A stretch of 64,000 nt of DNA from assembly GCA_030695205.1 (NCBI GenBank), contig JAUYTN010000004.1:62001-126000 (forward strand), written 5' to 3'. Both the position numbers and the translations under genes were made by a program. The stretch's first letter is position 1; each line of letters opens with the position of its first letter. This document shows, piece after piece, positions 46,499 to 54,522 of the stretch. The stretch is from Burkholderiaceae bacterium. Lineage in GTDB: Bacteria > Pseudomonadota > Gammaproteobacteria > Burkholderiales > Burkholderiaceae_C. The notes below the pieces were generated by a model. That model was not told the DNA's origin, did not search any database, and was given only the letters and a program-made list of their open reading frames with translations.

Positions 46499-48394
46499 AT
46501 GGCACTACTCCAGATTTCCGAGCCCGGGCAGTCCCCCGATCCGCACCAGCGCCGTGTGGTGGTGGGCATTGATTTGGGCACCACCCATTCCCTTGTGGCC
46601 GCTGTGCGCCACGGTGTGGCCGAATGTTTGCCCGATGCGGCTGGCCGGGTGATGCTGCCCAGCGCGGTTCGCTACCTTGCACCCAGTAGCTCCGGCTCAG
46701 GGCGTCAGGTGGGCGACGCAGCGTTGGCTAACCAACTGCAAGACCCTGCCAACACCGTGGTGTCGGTCAAGCGCCTCATGGGCCGGGTGCGCCACGAGGT
46801 AGCCCATGTGGATAGCCTGCCCTATACCGTGCTTGACCGTCCCGGCATGGCCACCATTGCCACCGCTGCCGGCGAAAAAACCCCCGTCGAGGTCAGTGCC
46901 GAGATACTGGCCACCTTGCGCCAGCGGGCGGAAGACACGTTCGACGACGACCTCTTTGGCGCCGTCATCACCGTGCCTGCTTACTTCGATGATGCGCAGC
47001 GCCAAGCCACCAAAGACGCCGCCCAGATGGCGGGTATCCACGTCATGCGGCTCATCAATGAGCCGACTGCGGCAGCCATTGCCTATGGTTTGGACAACCA
47101 GAGTGCCGGCACCTTTGCGGTGTTTGACCTGGGCGGAGGCACATTTGACATTTCCATCCTCAGGTTGACCGAGGGTGTGTTCGAGGTGGTGGCCACCGGT
47201 GGGGACTCGGCACTGGGTGGGGATGACTACGACCGTGCCCTGCTGGACGCCATGCTGCAACGGGCGGGCAAGGGCAATTGGGTCGCCCACGCCTCCGCCG
47301 TGGAGCGGGCCACCCTGCAGCGGCTTGCCCGCCGCATCAAAGAGGCATTGAGCGATGCACCGAACGACGACCTATCCGTCAGCGAGACTGTGACCGCCGA
47401 CGGCGCCACATTCAGCGTATCAGCCACCCGCCGCGAGTTGGCCGAGGCGACTGCTCACCTGACTGCCCGCACACTGGGTGCGGTCCGCAAGGCCATGCAC
47501 GATGCCCAGCTTGATCGGGCGGATATCGATGGTGTGGTGATGGTGGGCGGCTCTACCCGCATGCCGGCCGTTCGGGAGGCCGTGGCGGATTTTTTTGGGC
47601 AGCCGCTGCTGACCAACCTCAACCCCGATGAAGTGGTGGCTCTGGGCGCAGCCTTGCAGGCCAACCAGTTGGCTGGCAACAACCCCGACGGCGAATTGCT
47701 GCTGCTGGACGTCATTCCGCTGTCGCTGGGCATCGAAACCATGGGTGGCCTGGTCGAACGCATCGTGCCGCGCAACACCACCATTCCGGCGGCCCTGGCC
47801 CAGGACTTCACCACTTACCAGGATGGACAGACGGCATTGGCCCTGCATGTGGTGCAGGGCGAACGCGACTTGGTGGCCGACTGCCGCAGCCTGGCCCGCT
47901 TCGAGCTGCGCGGCATACCACCCATGGCGGCAGGTGCAGCCCGCATCCGCGTGACCTTCACCATCGATGCCGACGGCTTGCTCAGCGTCAGCGCCAAAGA
48001 GCAGGGCACCGGTGTCGAGGCTTCCATCGAGGTCAAGCCCTCCTATGGGCTGAGCGACGAGGAAATTGCCCACATGTTGCAGGACAGCTTCACCACTGCC
48101 CAGGCCGACATGCAGGCCCGTGCGGTGGTGGAAGCCAGGGTTGATGCCGACCGCATGCTGCTGGCTACCCGCAGCGCCCTCAAGGCCGACAGCGACCTGC
48201 TCACCACCGACGAGCGCACCGCCATCGACCACCTGATGGCCCAGCTGGAGCAGGTGCTTGAAACCGCGACCCAGGCCGCAGACATCGAAGCGTCCACCAA
48301 AGCGCTGGCCCAGGGCACAGAGGCATTCGCTGCCCAACGCATGAACCGCGGCATAGGCCGAGCCCTGGCCGGACGCCGCATCGACACCATGTGA
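46499..48394 (+). CDS. hscA: Fe-S assembly chaperone HscA (Hsp70)
   Basis: Hsp70 protein of 631 residues. The nucleotide domain shows [14 protein letters not shown], then [13 protein letters not shown] and [17 protein letters not shown]; the linker [15 protein letters not shown] leads to the substrate domain. It releases clusters from IscU using ATP, with HscB. The EEVD-like tail of DnaK is missing, as expected for HscA. Confidence 0.97.
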   Translation: MALLQISEPGQSPDPHQRRVVVGIDLGTTHSLVAAVRHGVAECLPDAAGRVMLPSAVRYLAPSSSGSGRQVGDAALANQLQDPANTVVSVKRLMGRVRHEVAHVDSLPYTVLDRPGMATIATAAGEKTPVEVSAEILATLRQRAEDTFDDDLFGAVITVPAYFDDAQRQATKDAAQMAGIHVMRLINEPTAAAIAYGLDNQSAGTFAVFDLGGGTFDISILRLTEGVFEVVATGGDSALGGDDYDRALLDAMLQRAGKGNWVAHASAVERATLQRLARRIKEALSDAPNDDLSVSETVTADGATFSVSATRRELAEATAHLTARTLGAVRKAMHDAQLDRADIDGVVMVGGSTRMPAVREAVADFFGQPLLTNLNPDEVVALGAALQANQLAGNNPDGELLLLDVIPLSLGIETMGGLVERIVPRNTTIPAALAQDFTTYQDGQTALALHVVQGERDLVADCRSLARFELRGIPPMAAGAARIRVTFTIDADGLLSVSAKEQGTGVEASIEVKPSYGLSDEEIAHMLQDSFTTAQADMQARAVVEARVDADRMLLATRSALKADSDLLTTDERTAIDHLMAQLEQVLETATQAADIEASTKALAQGTEAFAAQRMNRGIGRALAGRRIDTM

Positions 48395-48431
48395 CGGCCA
48401 GCGTCTCCGTTCCATTTTTTTTTGAGTTGCC

Positions 48432-48770
48432 ATGCCCACCCTGCACATTCTTCCCCACCCCGAGTACTGCCCCCAAGGCACCACTATCCAGGCACCTGCG
48501 GGCACCACCATTTGCGAGGCCTTGCTCGACAACGGCATTGCCATCGAACACGCCTGCGACATGAGCTGTGCCTGCACCACCTGTCACGTGGTGGTTCGCA
48601 AGGGCCTGGAGTCACTGAACGAAGCCGATGAAGCCGAGGAAGACCTGCTGGACCGGGCGTGGGGCCTGGAGCCCCAGTCCCGCCTGAGCTGTCAGGCCAT
48701 TCTGGCCCAGCAAGACTTGACGGTAGACATTCCGCGCTACACCATTAACCACGCCAAAGAGAACCACTGA
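48432..48770 (+). CDS. fdx: 2Fe-2S ferredoxin, isc type
   Basis: Ferredoxin of 112 residues. The four cysteine ligands are in EHACDMSCACTTCHV and later RLSCQAI. It gives electrons for cluster assembly on IscU. It ends the isc operon. The gap to dnaQ is an AT-rich element. Confidence 0.97.
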   Translation: MPTLHILPHPEYCPQGTTIQAPAGTTICEALLDNGIAIEHACDMSCACTTCHVVVRKGLESLNEADEAEEDLLDRAWGLEPQSRLSCQAILAQQDLTVDIPRYTINHAKENH

Positions 48771-48776
48771 TTTTTC

Positions 48777-48826
48777 AAAGAAAATGGGCTAAAGCGCCCG
48801 TATTTATTGAATAGTTAGCTATCAAA
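48777..48826 (+). repeat. AT-rich dispersed element abutting the dnaQ start codon
   Basis: The element reads GAAAATGGGCTAAAGCGCCC and ends GAATAGTTAGCTATCAAA directly before the dnaQ ATG. Its last 17 bases nearly equal the element at 28043-28093. GGGC/GCCC can form a short hairpin. Confidence 0.6.
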
Positions 48827-49561
48827 ATGCGACAAATTGTTCTGGACACCGAAACCACCGGTCTGTCGGCCGAGATGGGCGACCGGGTGATCGAGATTGG
48901 CTGCGTCGAGTTGCTGCACCGCAAACTTACCGGCAGCCACCTGCATTTCTACATCAACCCCGAGCGCAACAGCGACGAAGGGGCGTTGCGGGTACACGGC
49001 ATCACCGATGAGTTTTTGCGCGACAAACCCAAGTTCGCTGCCATCGCACAGCCGCTGCTGGAGTACCTGCGTGGGGCAGAGCTGATCATCCACAACGCGC
49101 CTTTTGACCTGGGTTTTTTGAACAAAGAGTTCGAGCGGCTCGGTCTGGGCCCCGTGCAGACGCAGGTGTCGGGCGTCATAGACACCTTGGCCATGGCCAA
49201 AGAGCTGTTCCCAGGTAAGCGCAACAGCCTGGATGCCCTTTGTGGCCGCCTGGAGGTGGACAACTCCGGTCGCACCTTGCACGGCGCGCTGCTCGACGCA
49301 GAGCTGCTGGCCGATGTGTACATCCACATGACCCGCGGCCAAAACGCGTTGGGCATAGACGTCGGTGCGTCGGAAGACGCCAGCTCAGCAGATGCCGATT
49401 TGCCGCCTATGGACTTGTCACTGTTCGTGCTCCCCGTTCTGGCATGCACCGCCCAAGAGCTTGCGGCGCACACCGAGGTGTTGGCCGATCTCGACAAAGC
49501 CAGCAAGGGCAAAACCCTCTGGCACCGCTGTGAGCCACAACCTGATGCACAGGCTGCGTAA
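48827..49561 (+). CDS. dnaQ: DNA polymerase III epsilon subunit (proofreading exonuclease)
   Basis: Exonuclease of 244 residues. The DEDDh residues are visible: Asp and Glu in IVLDTETTGL, Asp in IHNAPFDLGFLN, then His and Asp in LHGALLDAELLADVY. A C-terminal part binds the alpha subunit. It corrects errors in replication. No ribosome binding site is present; the dispersed element lies right before the ATG. tRNA-Val follows 31 bp downstream. Confidence 0.95.
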   Translation: MRQIVLDTETTGLSAEMGDRVIEIGCVELLHRKLTGSHLHFYINPERNSDEGALRVHGITDEFLRDKPKFAAIAQPLLEYLRGAELIIHNAPFDLGFLNKEFERLGLGPVQTQVSGVIDTLAMAKELFPGKRNSLDALCGRLEVDNSGRTLHGALLDAELLADVYIHMTRGQNALGIDVGASEDASSADADLPPMDLSLFVLPVLACTAQELAAHTEVLADLDKASKGKTLWHRCEPQPDAQAA

Positions 49562-49577
49562 GCCGCCAAAACAGATG

Positions 49578-49583
49578 TATAAT
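49578..49583 (+). promoter_or_regulatory. -10 box of tRNA-Val
   Basis: TATAAT stands nine bases before the first base of tRNA-Val, in the short gap after dnaQ. It is a perfect sigma-70 -10 element, so the tRNA has its own promoter. Confidence 0.65.
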
Positions 49584-49592
49584 TTGAGGCTC

Positions 49593-49667
49593 GGGCGGTT
49601 AGCTCAGCGGTAGAGCACTGCCTTCACACGGCAGGGGTCGCAGGTTCGAACCCTGCACCGCCCACCA
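49593..49667 (+). tRNA. tRNA-Val (anticodon CAC)
   Basis: The cloverleaf closes: acceptor GGGCGGT with ACCGCCC, D arm GCTC/GAGC, anticodon stem CTGCC/GGCAG around the loop TTCACAC, T stem GCAGG/CCTGC around TTCGAAC. CCA is encoded. Anticodon CAC reads GUG. A terminator follows. Confidence 0.95.
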
Positions 49668-49685
49668 AAATTTGTGTGATGAATC

Positions 49686-49718
49686 AAGGACTTAGCAGAA
49701 ATGCTTGGTCCTTTTTTT
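49686..49718 (+). terminator. Rho-independent terminator after tRNA-Val
   Basis: AAGGAC pairs with GTCCTT and AGCA with TGCT inside it, separated by a small internal loop and a GAAA tetraloop. Seven T follow. Confidence 0.8.
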
Positions 49719-49823
49719 ATTGGTCGAACGCAGACGGCGTCTAAAGTGTTCCAGGGCACTTCGGGTTCCACGCCTTGCCGGGTCAGCATGGGTCTGTGCA
49801 GGCCACCACGTACTTGGGGACGA
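49719..49823. other. Gap between tRNA-Val terminator and SDR gene
   Basis: 105 bp with no gene supported. A frame on the minus strand runs through it into the tRNA but is not like any protein I recognise. Confidence 0.4.
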
Positions 49824-50522
49824 TCACCACGGTATTTCTTTCCCCAATCGGTCCACAAAGTGTGCCCTGCCAGTGGCGGGCAGCGTCTGCAGTGTCTGCA
49901 GCAGCTCGGCGGCGGCTAGCTCGGGGGGCAGGGCGTCGGTGCCTACAAAAGGTTGGCTCAGGCGGGAACGCACGGTGCCGGGCTGTAAAGCGGCGACCAC
50001 CATCAGTGGGCGTTGGCGGGCCAGTTCGATGGCGGCGGTTTGCAACAGCTGGTTGAGGGCGGCTTTGGCCGCGCGGTAGCTGTACCAGCCGCCTTTGTGG
50101 TTGTCTTCAATGCTGCCCACCCGGGCTGAGAGCTTGGCCCACACCACCCGTTCGCCACGCGCCAACAGCGGCTGCAGGTGTTTGATGAGCAGGGCGGGGC
50201 CGACGGCGTTGACATGCAGGGCGCGCAGCGCGGCGTCTGCATCCAGGTCTTGCAGGCGCTTTTCTGGGCCTTTGCCGTCCAGCGTGAGTGCGCCGGTTGC
50301 ATCAATCACCAGTTGCAGGGGCGCTTGGGCTTGCAGTGCCTGGGCGCAGCGGGCCATGCTGGCTTCTTCCTCCAGGTGCAGAGCGGGCGAGGTGTGGCGC
50401 GAGAGGGTCAGCACCCGGGCACAGCGTTTGTCGGCTTGCAGGTGCTGCACAAATGCCTGACCCAGGGCACCGCTGCTCCCCACGACCAATGCGGTGTAGC
50501 GGTCCGACAGGGGGTAGATCAT
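49824..50522 (-). CDS. Short-chain dehydrogenase/reductase
   Basis: SDR-type protein of 232 residues. The nucleotide loop is VVGSSGALGQAF, a variant of TGxxxGxG; the catalytic Ser and YxxxK lie in LSARVGSIED and WYSYRAAKAALNQ. It resembles bacterial SDRs related to C-factor. The substrate is unknown. GGAG precedes the ATG at 50522. It is divergent from the FAD oxidoreductase gene with a 124 bp gap that contains CATAAT. Confidence 0.87.
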   Translation of the reverse strand: MIYPLSDRYTALVVGSSGALGQAFVQHLQADKRCARVLTLSRHTSPALHLEEEASMARCAQALQAQAPLQLVIDATGALTLDGKGPEKRLQDLDADAALRALHVNAVGPALLIKHLQPLLARGERVVWAKLSARVGSIEDNHKGGWYSYRAAKAALNQLLQTAAIELARQRPLMVVAALQPGTVRSRLSQPFVGTDALPPELAAAELLQTLQTLPATGRAHFVDRLGKEIPW

Positions 50523-50646
50523 GCATGGCTCCGAAGGGGATTGGGCTTTGCATAATGCCGTTGTAACAAAAACCGCACAGGCCCACGGGCATGTGCCAAT
50601 TGCGCAGCCCGCAGGGGCGACACAGAACGCGAAAAAGGCAACAGCG

Positions 50647-51774
50647 ATGGAACAACTGGACGTGGTGGTCATTGGCGCCGGGGTGGTCGGCCTGGCCGTT
50701 GCACGCGCTTTGGCCTTGGCCGGCAGTGAGGTGTGGGTGTTGGAGAAAGAAGCGGCGGTGGGCACGGGGGTGAGCGCCCGCAACAGCGAGGTGATCCATG
50801 CGGGGCTGTACTACACGCCCGGCTCCCTCAAGGCGCAGTGCTGTGTGCGTGGCAAAGAGCTGTTGTATGCCTACTGTGCCAGCCGCCATGTGATGGCTCA
50901 CGCCTGCGGCAAGCTGGTGGTGGCCACCGATGTGATGCAGTTGCCCGCCCTGGATGCACTGGCCGCCAAGGCCCGCGCCAATGGCGTGGCGCTGGAGCGC
51001 CTGTCTGCTGCGCAGGTGCAGGCCATGGAGCCCGAGTTGCAGTGTCTGGCCGCGGTGTATTCGCCCAGCACAGGCATTGTGGACAGCCATGGGCTGATGC
51101 AGGCGCTGCAGGCCGATCTGGAGCACAGCGGGGGCGTGGTGGCCCTGGGTTCGCGGGTGGTGGCGGGTGAGGTCAGGCCAGAGGGCATCTGGCTGCGGGT
51201 GCGCTCCGATGGCGCACCCGACACGGAGCTGTTGGCACGCTCGGTGGTCAATGCCGCCTCTTTGCACGCCACCGAGGTGGCGAGGGCCATTCATGGCTCA
51301 GGGCCGACAGCGGCGTTCATACCCACCACCCACTTTGCCAAGGGCAGCTACGCCGTGCTGCAGGGGCGTGCCCCGTTTGGCCGGCTGGTGTACCCTGCGC
51401 CACAGGGCGCATGGCTGGGGGTGCACCTGACACTGGATGCTGGCGGGCAGGCCCGATTCGGCCCTGATCTGGAGTGGTTGGCGCAGGACGACCCCGACCA
51501 CATCGACTACCGGGTGGACCCGGCGCGGCTGCAGGGTTTTTATGCCGAGGTCCGCCGCTATTGGCCTGGCCTGCCGGATGGCGCGCTGGTACCCGGCTAC
51601 AGCGGGGTGCGCCCCAAAATCTATGGGCCTGGTGAAGTGGCCCCGGACTTTCGGATCGATGGCCCGGCGGTGCACGGTGTCAGGGGTCTGGTGCACCTGT
51701 TTGGCATCGAGTCGCCGGGGCTCACCAGCGCGCTCGCACTGGCCGAAAAGGTATGCAGTGAGTTGATGGATTAA
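50647..51774 (+). CDS. FAD-dependent oxidoreductase (L-2-hydroxyglutarate oxidase-like)
   Basis: DAO-family flavoprotein of 375 residues. The FAD loop is VVVIGAGVVGLAVARALA. SARNSEVIHAGLYYTPGSLK and PEFQC-like MEPELQCLAAVYSPSTGIVD match L-2-hydroxyglutarate oxidase LhgO. The C-terminal FGIESPGLTSALALAE also fits. It oxidises a 2-hydroxy acid with oxygen or quinone. The stop codon falls inside an AT-rich element shared with the end of pyrD. Confidence 0.88.
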   Translation: MEQLDVVVIGAGVVGLAVARALALAGSEVWVLEKEAAVGTGVSARNSEVIHAGLYYTPGSLKAQCCVRGKELLYAYCASRHVMAHACGKLVVATDVMQLPALDALAAKARANGVALERLSAAQVQAMEPELQCLAAVYSPSTGIVDSHGLMQALQADLEHSGGVVALGSRVVAGEVRPEGIWLRVRSDGAPDTELLARSVVNAASLHATEVARAIHGSGPTAAFIPTTHFAKGSYAVLQGRAPFGRLVYPAPQGAWLGVHLTLDAGGQARFGPDLEWLAQDDPDHIDYRVDPARLQGFYAEVRRYWPGLPDGALVPGYSGVRPKIYGPGEVAPDFRIDGPAVHGVRGLVHLFGIESPGLTSALALAEKVCSELMD

Positions 51775-51823
51775 GTAGCTAACAACCTATATGGATCAAG
51801 CGCTGAAGGCATTTTTTATACTT
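51771..51823 (-). repeat. AT-rich dispersed element overlapping the ends of two convergent genes
   Basis: On the minus strand it reads TATAAAAAATGCCTTCAGCG and ends TTGTTAGCTACTTAA. It contains the stop codon of the oxidoreductase gene and encodes the last residues of PyrD (KNAFSA) with its stop. Confidence 0.6.
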
Positions 51824-52893
51824 GAAGCACACTGTTGCACCAGCGATGGCCCCTGGTAAATCAGCCCGGTGTAAATCTGCACCAGATCTGCACCGCATTC
51901 GATTTTGGCCACCGCATCCTGCCCGCTGAGAATGCCCCCCACCCCGATGATGGGGAAGCCCGCCCCCAGCTCGGCGCGCAGCTGCCGGATGACGGCATTG
52001 CTTTTTTCAAACACCGGCCTGCCCGACAGGCCGCCGGTTTCTGTGGCGTGTGCCATGCCGGCCACCGCAGTGCGGTCCAGCGTGGTGTTGGTGGCGATCA
52101 CGCCCCAGGCGTGGTTGGGTGCACCGCTGGCGCTGCAGCCGTAGCGGCGCAGGGTGAGCGCCACGCTGGCCACCTGCGCCTCGTCCAGATCCGGCGCAAT
52201 TTTGATGAACAGCGGAATGTGTTTGCCGTGCTCGCGGGCCAATGCGTCGCGCCGCTGGGACAGCACGTCCAGCAAGCCATCGAGTGCGGCATCGCTTTGC
52301 AGCGCCCGCAGATTCTGGGTGTTGGGGCTGGAGATGTTGACGGTGACGTAGTCCGCATGCGGGTACACGCCACTGAGGCAGTTGAGGTAGTCGTCGGCTG
52401 CCGACTCGATGGGGGTGGTGGCGTTTTTGCCGATGTTCAGGCCCAGGCGCATGGGTACCTGGCGGGTGCTGGTCGCGCCGGGTTGGCGGCAGCGGGCCTG
52501 GCCCACATGGTGCAAAAACGCATCCAGACCGTCGTTGTTGAACCCCAGCCGGTTGATCAGTGCTTGCGCCTGCGGGAGTCGAAACATGCGGGGCTTTGGG
52601 TTGCCCGGCTGTGCCTTGGGCGTGACGGTGCCTACCTCCACGCACCCAAAGCCCATGGCACCCAGGCCGTCGATGCAGCGGGCGTTTTTGTCCAGACCGG
52701 CGGCCAGCCCGACCCGGTTGGGGAAGGTGATACCCGCCACGGTGACCGGGTCTTCCACCCGCGACCCGCACCAGGCCCACTGCAAGGGGGTGTTCTGGGC
52801 CGAGGCCAGGGCGTGTAGGGTGAGTTCGTGGGCCTTTTCCGGGTCCATACCAAAGAGGAAGGGACGGGCCAGGGCGTAGGGGAGCAGGGGCAT
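51796..52893 (-). CDS. pyrD: Dihydroorotate dehydrogenase (quinone)
   Basis: Membrane-associated class 2 enzyme of 365 residues that oxidises dihydroorotate to orotate in pyrimidine synthesis. [15 protein letters not shown] is the amphipathic N-terminal membrane arm. GVVEVGTVT-like [31 protein letters not shown] and the Ser base region follow, and [20 protein letters not shown] binds FMN. The ATG at 52893 is chosen. Its last codons lie in a dispersed element. It is divergent from rpiA. Confidence 0.95.
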   Translation of the reverse strand: MPLLPYALARPFLFGMDPEKAHELTLHALASAQNTPLQWAWCGSRVEDPVTVAGITFPNRVGLAAGLDKNARCIDGLGAMGFGCVEVGTVTPKAQPGNPKPRMFRLPQAQALINRLGFNNDGLDAFLHHVGQARCRQPGATSTRQVPMRLGLNIGKNATTPIESAADDYLNCLSGVYPHADYVTVNISSPNTQNLRALQSDAALDGLLDVLSQRRDALAREHGKHIPLFIKIAPDLDEAQVASVALTLRRYGCSASGAPNHAWGVIATNTTLDRTAVAGMAHATETGGLSGRPVFEKSNAVIRQLRAELGAGFPIIGVGGILSGQDAVAKIECGADLVQIYTGLIYQGPSLVQQCASSIKNAFSA

Positions 52894-52973
52894 TGGATAA
52901 TCCGGCAAGTCGCCCGAACCTGTTCGGGCTGTGTGATGAACAAAAATGCCGGGATTTTCCCCGATTCGGTGCC

Positions 52974-53672
52974 ATGAACCCTTCCGCCCCCCCCACTTTC
53001 ACCCAAGACGAACTCAAAACGCTGGTTGGCCAGGCCGCCCTGGCCTATGTGACCCCAGGCTCCATCGTGGGCGTGGGCACGGGTTCGACGGTGAACAAGT
53101 TCATCGACGCGCTGGCCACCATCAAGGACCAGATTCGCGGTGCGGTCTCCAGCTCGGAGGCATCGACCCAGCGTCTGAAGGCCCTGGGCATTGAGGTCTT
53201 CGACTCCAATTCGGTGCCCGAGTTGGCGGTGTACATCGACGGAGCCGACGAGATCGATCCCTCGGGCTGCATGATCAAAGGGGGCGGGGCTGCCTTGACG
53301 CGCGAAAAAATTGTGGCAGCTCAGTCACAGAAGTTTGTGTGCATCGTGGATGACACCAAGCTGGTGCCGGTGTTGGGCCGGTTCCCGCTGCCTGTGGAGG
53401 TGATTCCCATGGCCAGCCAGCGCCTGATCGCCCAGTTTGCAGCCATGGGTGGCTCAGCCAGCGTGCGCCTGCGCGACGGGGTTCCGTTGGTGACCGACAA
53501 CGGCCAGCATATTTTGGATGTGATCGGCCTGCGGATCACCGATCCCTTGGCGTTCGAGACCCAGGTGAGCCAGTGGCCGGGCGTGGTGACCGTGGGGGTG
53601 TTTGCTCACCAGCGGGCTACGGTGTGTCTGGCGGGATCCGCTCAGGGTGTGACCACTACCAATTTCCAATGA
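52974..53672 (+). CDS. rpiA: Ribose-5-phosphate isomerase A
   Basis: Enzyme of 232 residues that interconverts ribose-5-phosphate and ribulose-5-phosphate. Motifs: [15 protein letters not shown] [42 protein letters not shown] with the catalytic Glu, and [18 protein letters not shown]. It has a standard length. It faces pyrD across an 80 bp gap and converges with the glutaredoxin gene, with a hairpin between. Confidence 0.96.
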   Translation: MNPSAPPTFTQDELKTLVGQAALAYVTPGSIVGVGTGSTVNKFIDALATIKDQIRGAVSSSEASTQRLKALGIEVFDSNSVPELAVYIDGADEIDPSGCMIKGGGAALTREKIVAAQSQKFVCIVDDTKLVPVLGRFPLPVEVIPMASQRLIAQFAAMGGSASVRLRDGVPLVTDNGQHILDVIGLRITDPLAFETQVSQWPGVVTVGVFAHQRATVCLAGSAQGVTTTNFQ

Positions 53673-53680
53673 AATAACCC

Positions 53681-53701
53681 CCTTACGCTTGCTGCGTAAG
53701 G
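53681..53701. terminator. Hairpin between convergent rpiA and glutaredoxin genes
   Basis: CCTTACGC and GCGTAAGG make a perfect 8 bp stem around TTGCT. ATTTCTAGCTAT follows, so the T-run is poor, but the site suits both converging transcripts. The CGCTTGC and TAGCTAT parts resemble the dispersed elements. Confidence 0.55.
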
Positions 53702-53735
53702 ATTTCTAGCTATGCCTGTTGCAGGTGTGTTCTGG

Positions 53736-54470
53736 TCAGAACCTAATGCCAGCTGGGTTGCTGGGCAGCACTGTAGGCTTGGGGCGGGGTGGGGCAGTTG
53801 GTGCACTGGCGGGCGCATTGGCCCTGGCGGCTGCGGCGTCTGTGGCAGAGGCTGGCGGTAGAGGTGCCAGCGGCTGGGCCGGTGGCTGCGCGTAGCGGCT
53901 GGGCAGTGCCGATGTTTTTGGGTAACCCGCGTTGTCCAGGTACTGCGCCCACTCCTGTGCCGAGAATCCCAGCACCTTTTGTCCGCCAATGGTCACCAGC
54001 GGCAGAGAGTTGTCTGGGTTGATGCGCTCGAACGCCTCAATGTCTTCGCGGGTGTTGACGGTTTTTTCTGTGAACGGAATCCCCCTGGCGGCCAGTAGTT
54101 TGCGCCCCGCATCGCAGGGGCCGCAGCGCTGTGCGCTGTACAAGGTGACCGGGTATTTTTGCGTCAGCTGCTGCAGCTCGTAGGGTAGGGGGCTGCTGTC
54201 GGTGCCGGGCTTGGGTGGCGCCCCGGTGCTCATGTCGGTGACAGCGACCGGCGCATTGGCAGGGGGCCGGTCAGAAAAAGTCACCCGACCGTCTGGCCCC
54301 ACATACCGGTACACGGTCTGGGCCATGGCTGCGCTGGCCGTCAAGGCCATGGCAAGTGCCAGTGCCAGGCCACGGCCCCATGGGGCTGACCCGCCACCTG
54401 CCCGCGCATGCGCTGTATCGCCCAAGGTGTGGCCAGAGCGGGGGGCGGTGGTGCATGGCAAGGTGTTCAC
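53736..54470 (-). CDS. Exported DUF4124-glutaredoxin fusion protein
   Basis: Protein of 244 residues from a GTG at 54470 with AAGGAAG upstream. The signal peptide ends near residue 50 (ALTASAAMAQ). A short DUF4124 module follows (VYRYVGPDGRVTFSDRPPA), then a glutaredoxin domain with the redox motif CGPC (SAQRCGPCDAGRKLLAARGI) and the cis-Pro in NSLPLVTIGG. A 50-residue Ala/Pro-rich tail ends it. It likely acts in the periplasm on disulfides; the partner is unknown. Confidence 0.85.
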   Translation of the reverse strand: MNTLPCTTAPRSGHTLGDTAHARAGGGSAPWGRGLALALAMALTASAAMAQTVYRYVGPDGRVTFSDRPPANAPVAVTDMSTGAPPKPGTDSSPLPYELQQLTQKYPVTLYSAQRCGPCDAGRKLLAARGIPFTEKTVNTREDIEAFERINPDNSLPLVTIGGQKVLGFSAQEWAQYLDNAGYPKTSALPSRYAQPPAQPLAPLPPASATDAAAARANAPASAPTAPPRPKPTVLPSNPAGIRF

Positions 54471-54497
54471 AGCCGCTTCCTTCAGGTGGTGTGGAGG

Positions 54498-54519
54498 TGT
54501 GTCGGAGCGAGGTGACACA
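54498..54519 (-). other. Hairpin between prlC and the glutaredoxin gene
   Basis: TGTGTC and GACACA form a 6 bp stem with a ten-base loop in the 52 bp between the two genes. No T-run follows, so read-through or processing is likely. Confidence 0.35.
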
Positions 54520-54522
54520 GGT

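Noticed and set aside
49604..49858. 84-codon minus-strand frame over tRNA-Val, briefly considered a transposase remnant
   Set aside because: It covers antisense tRNA and the SDR end, and no transposase motif is present.
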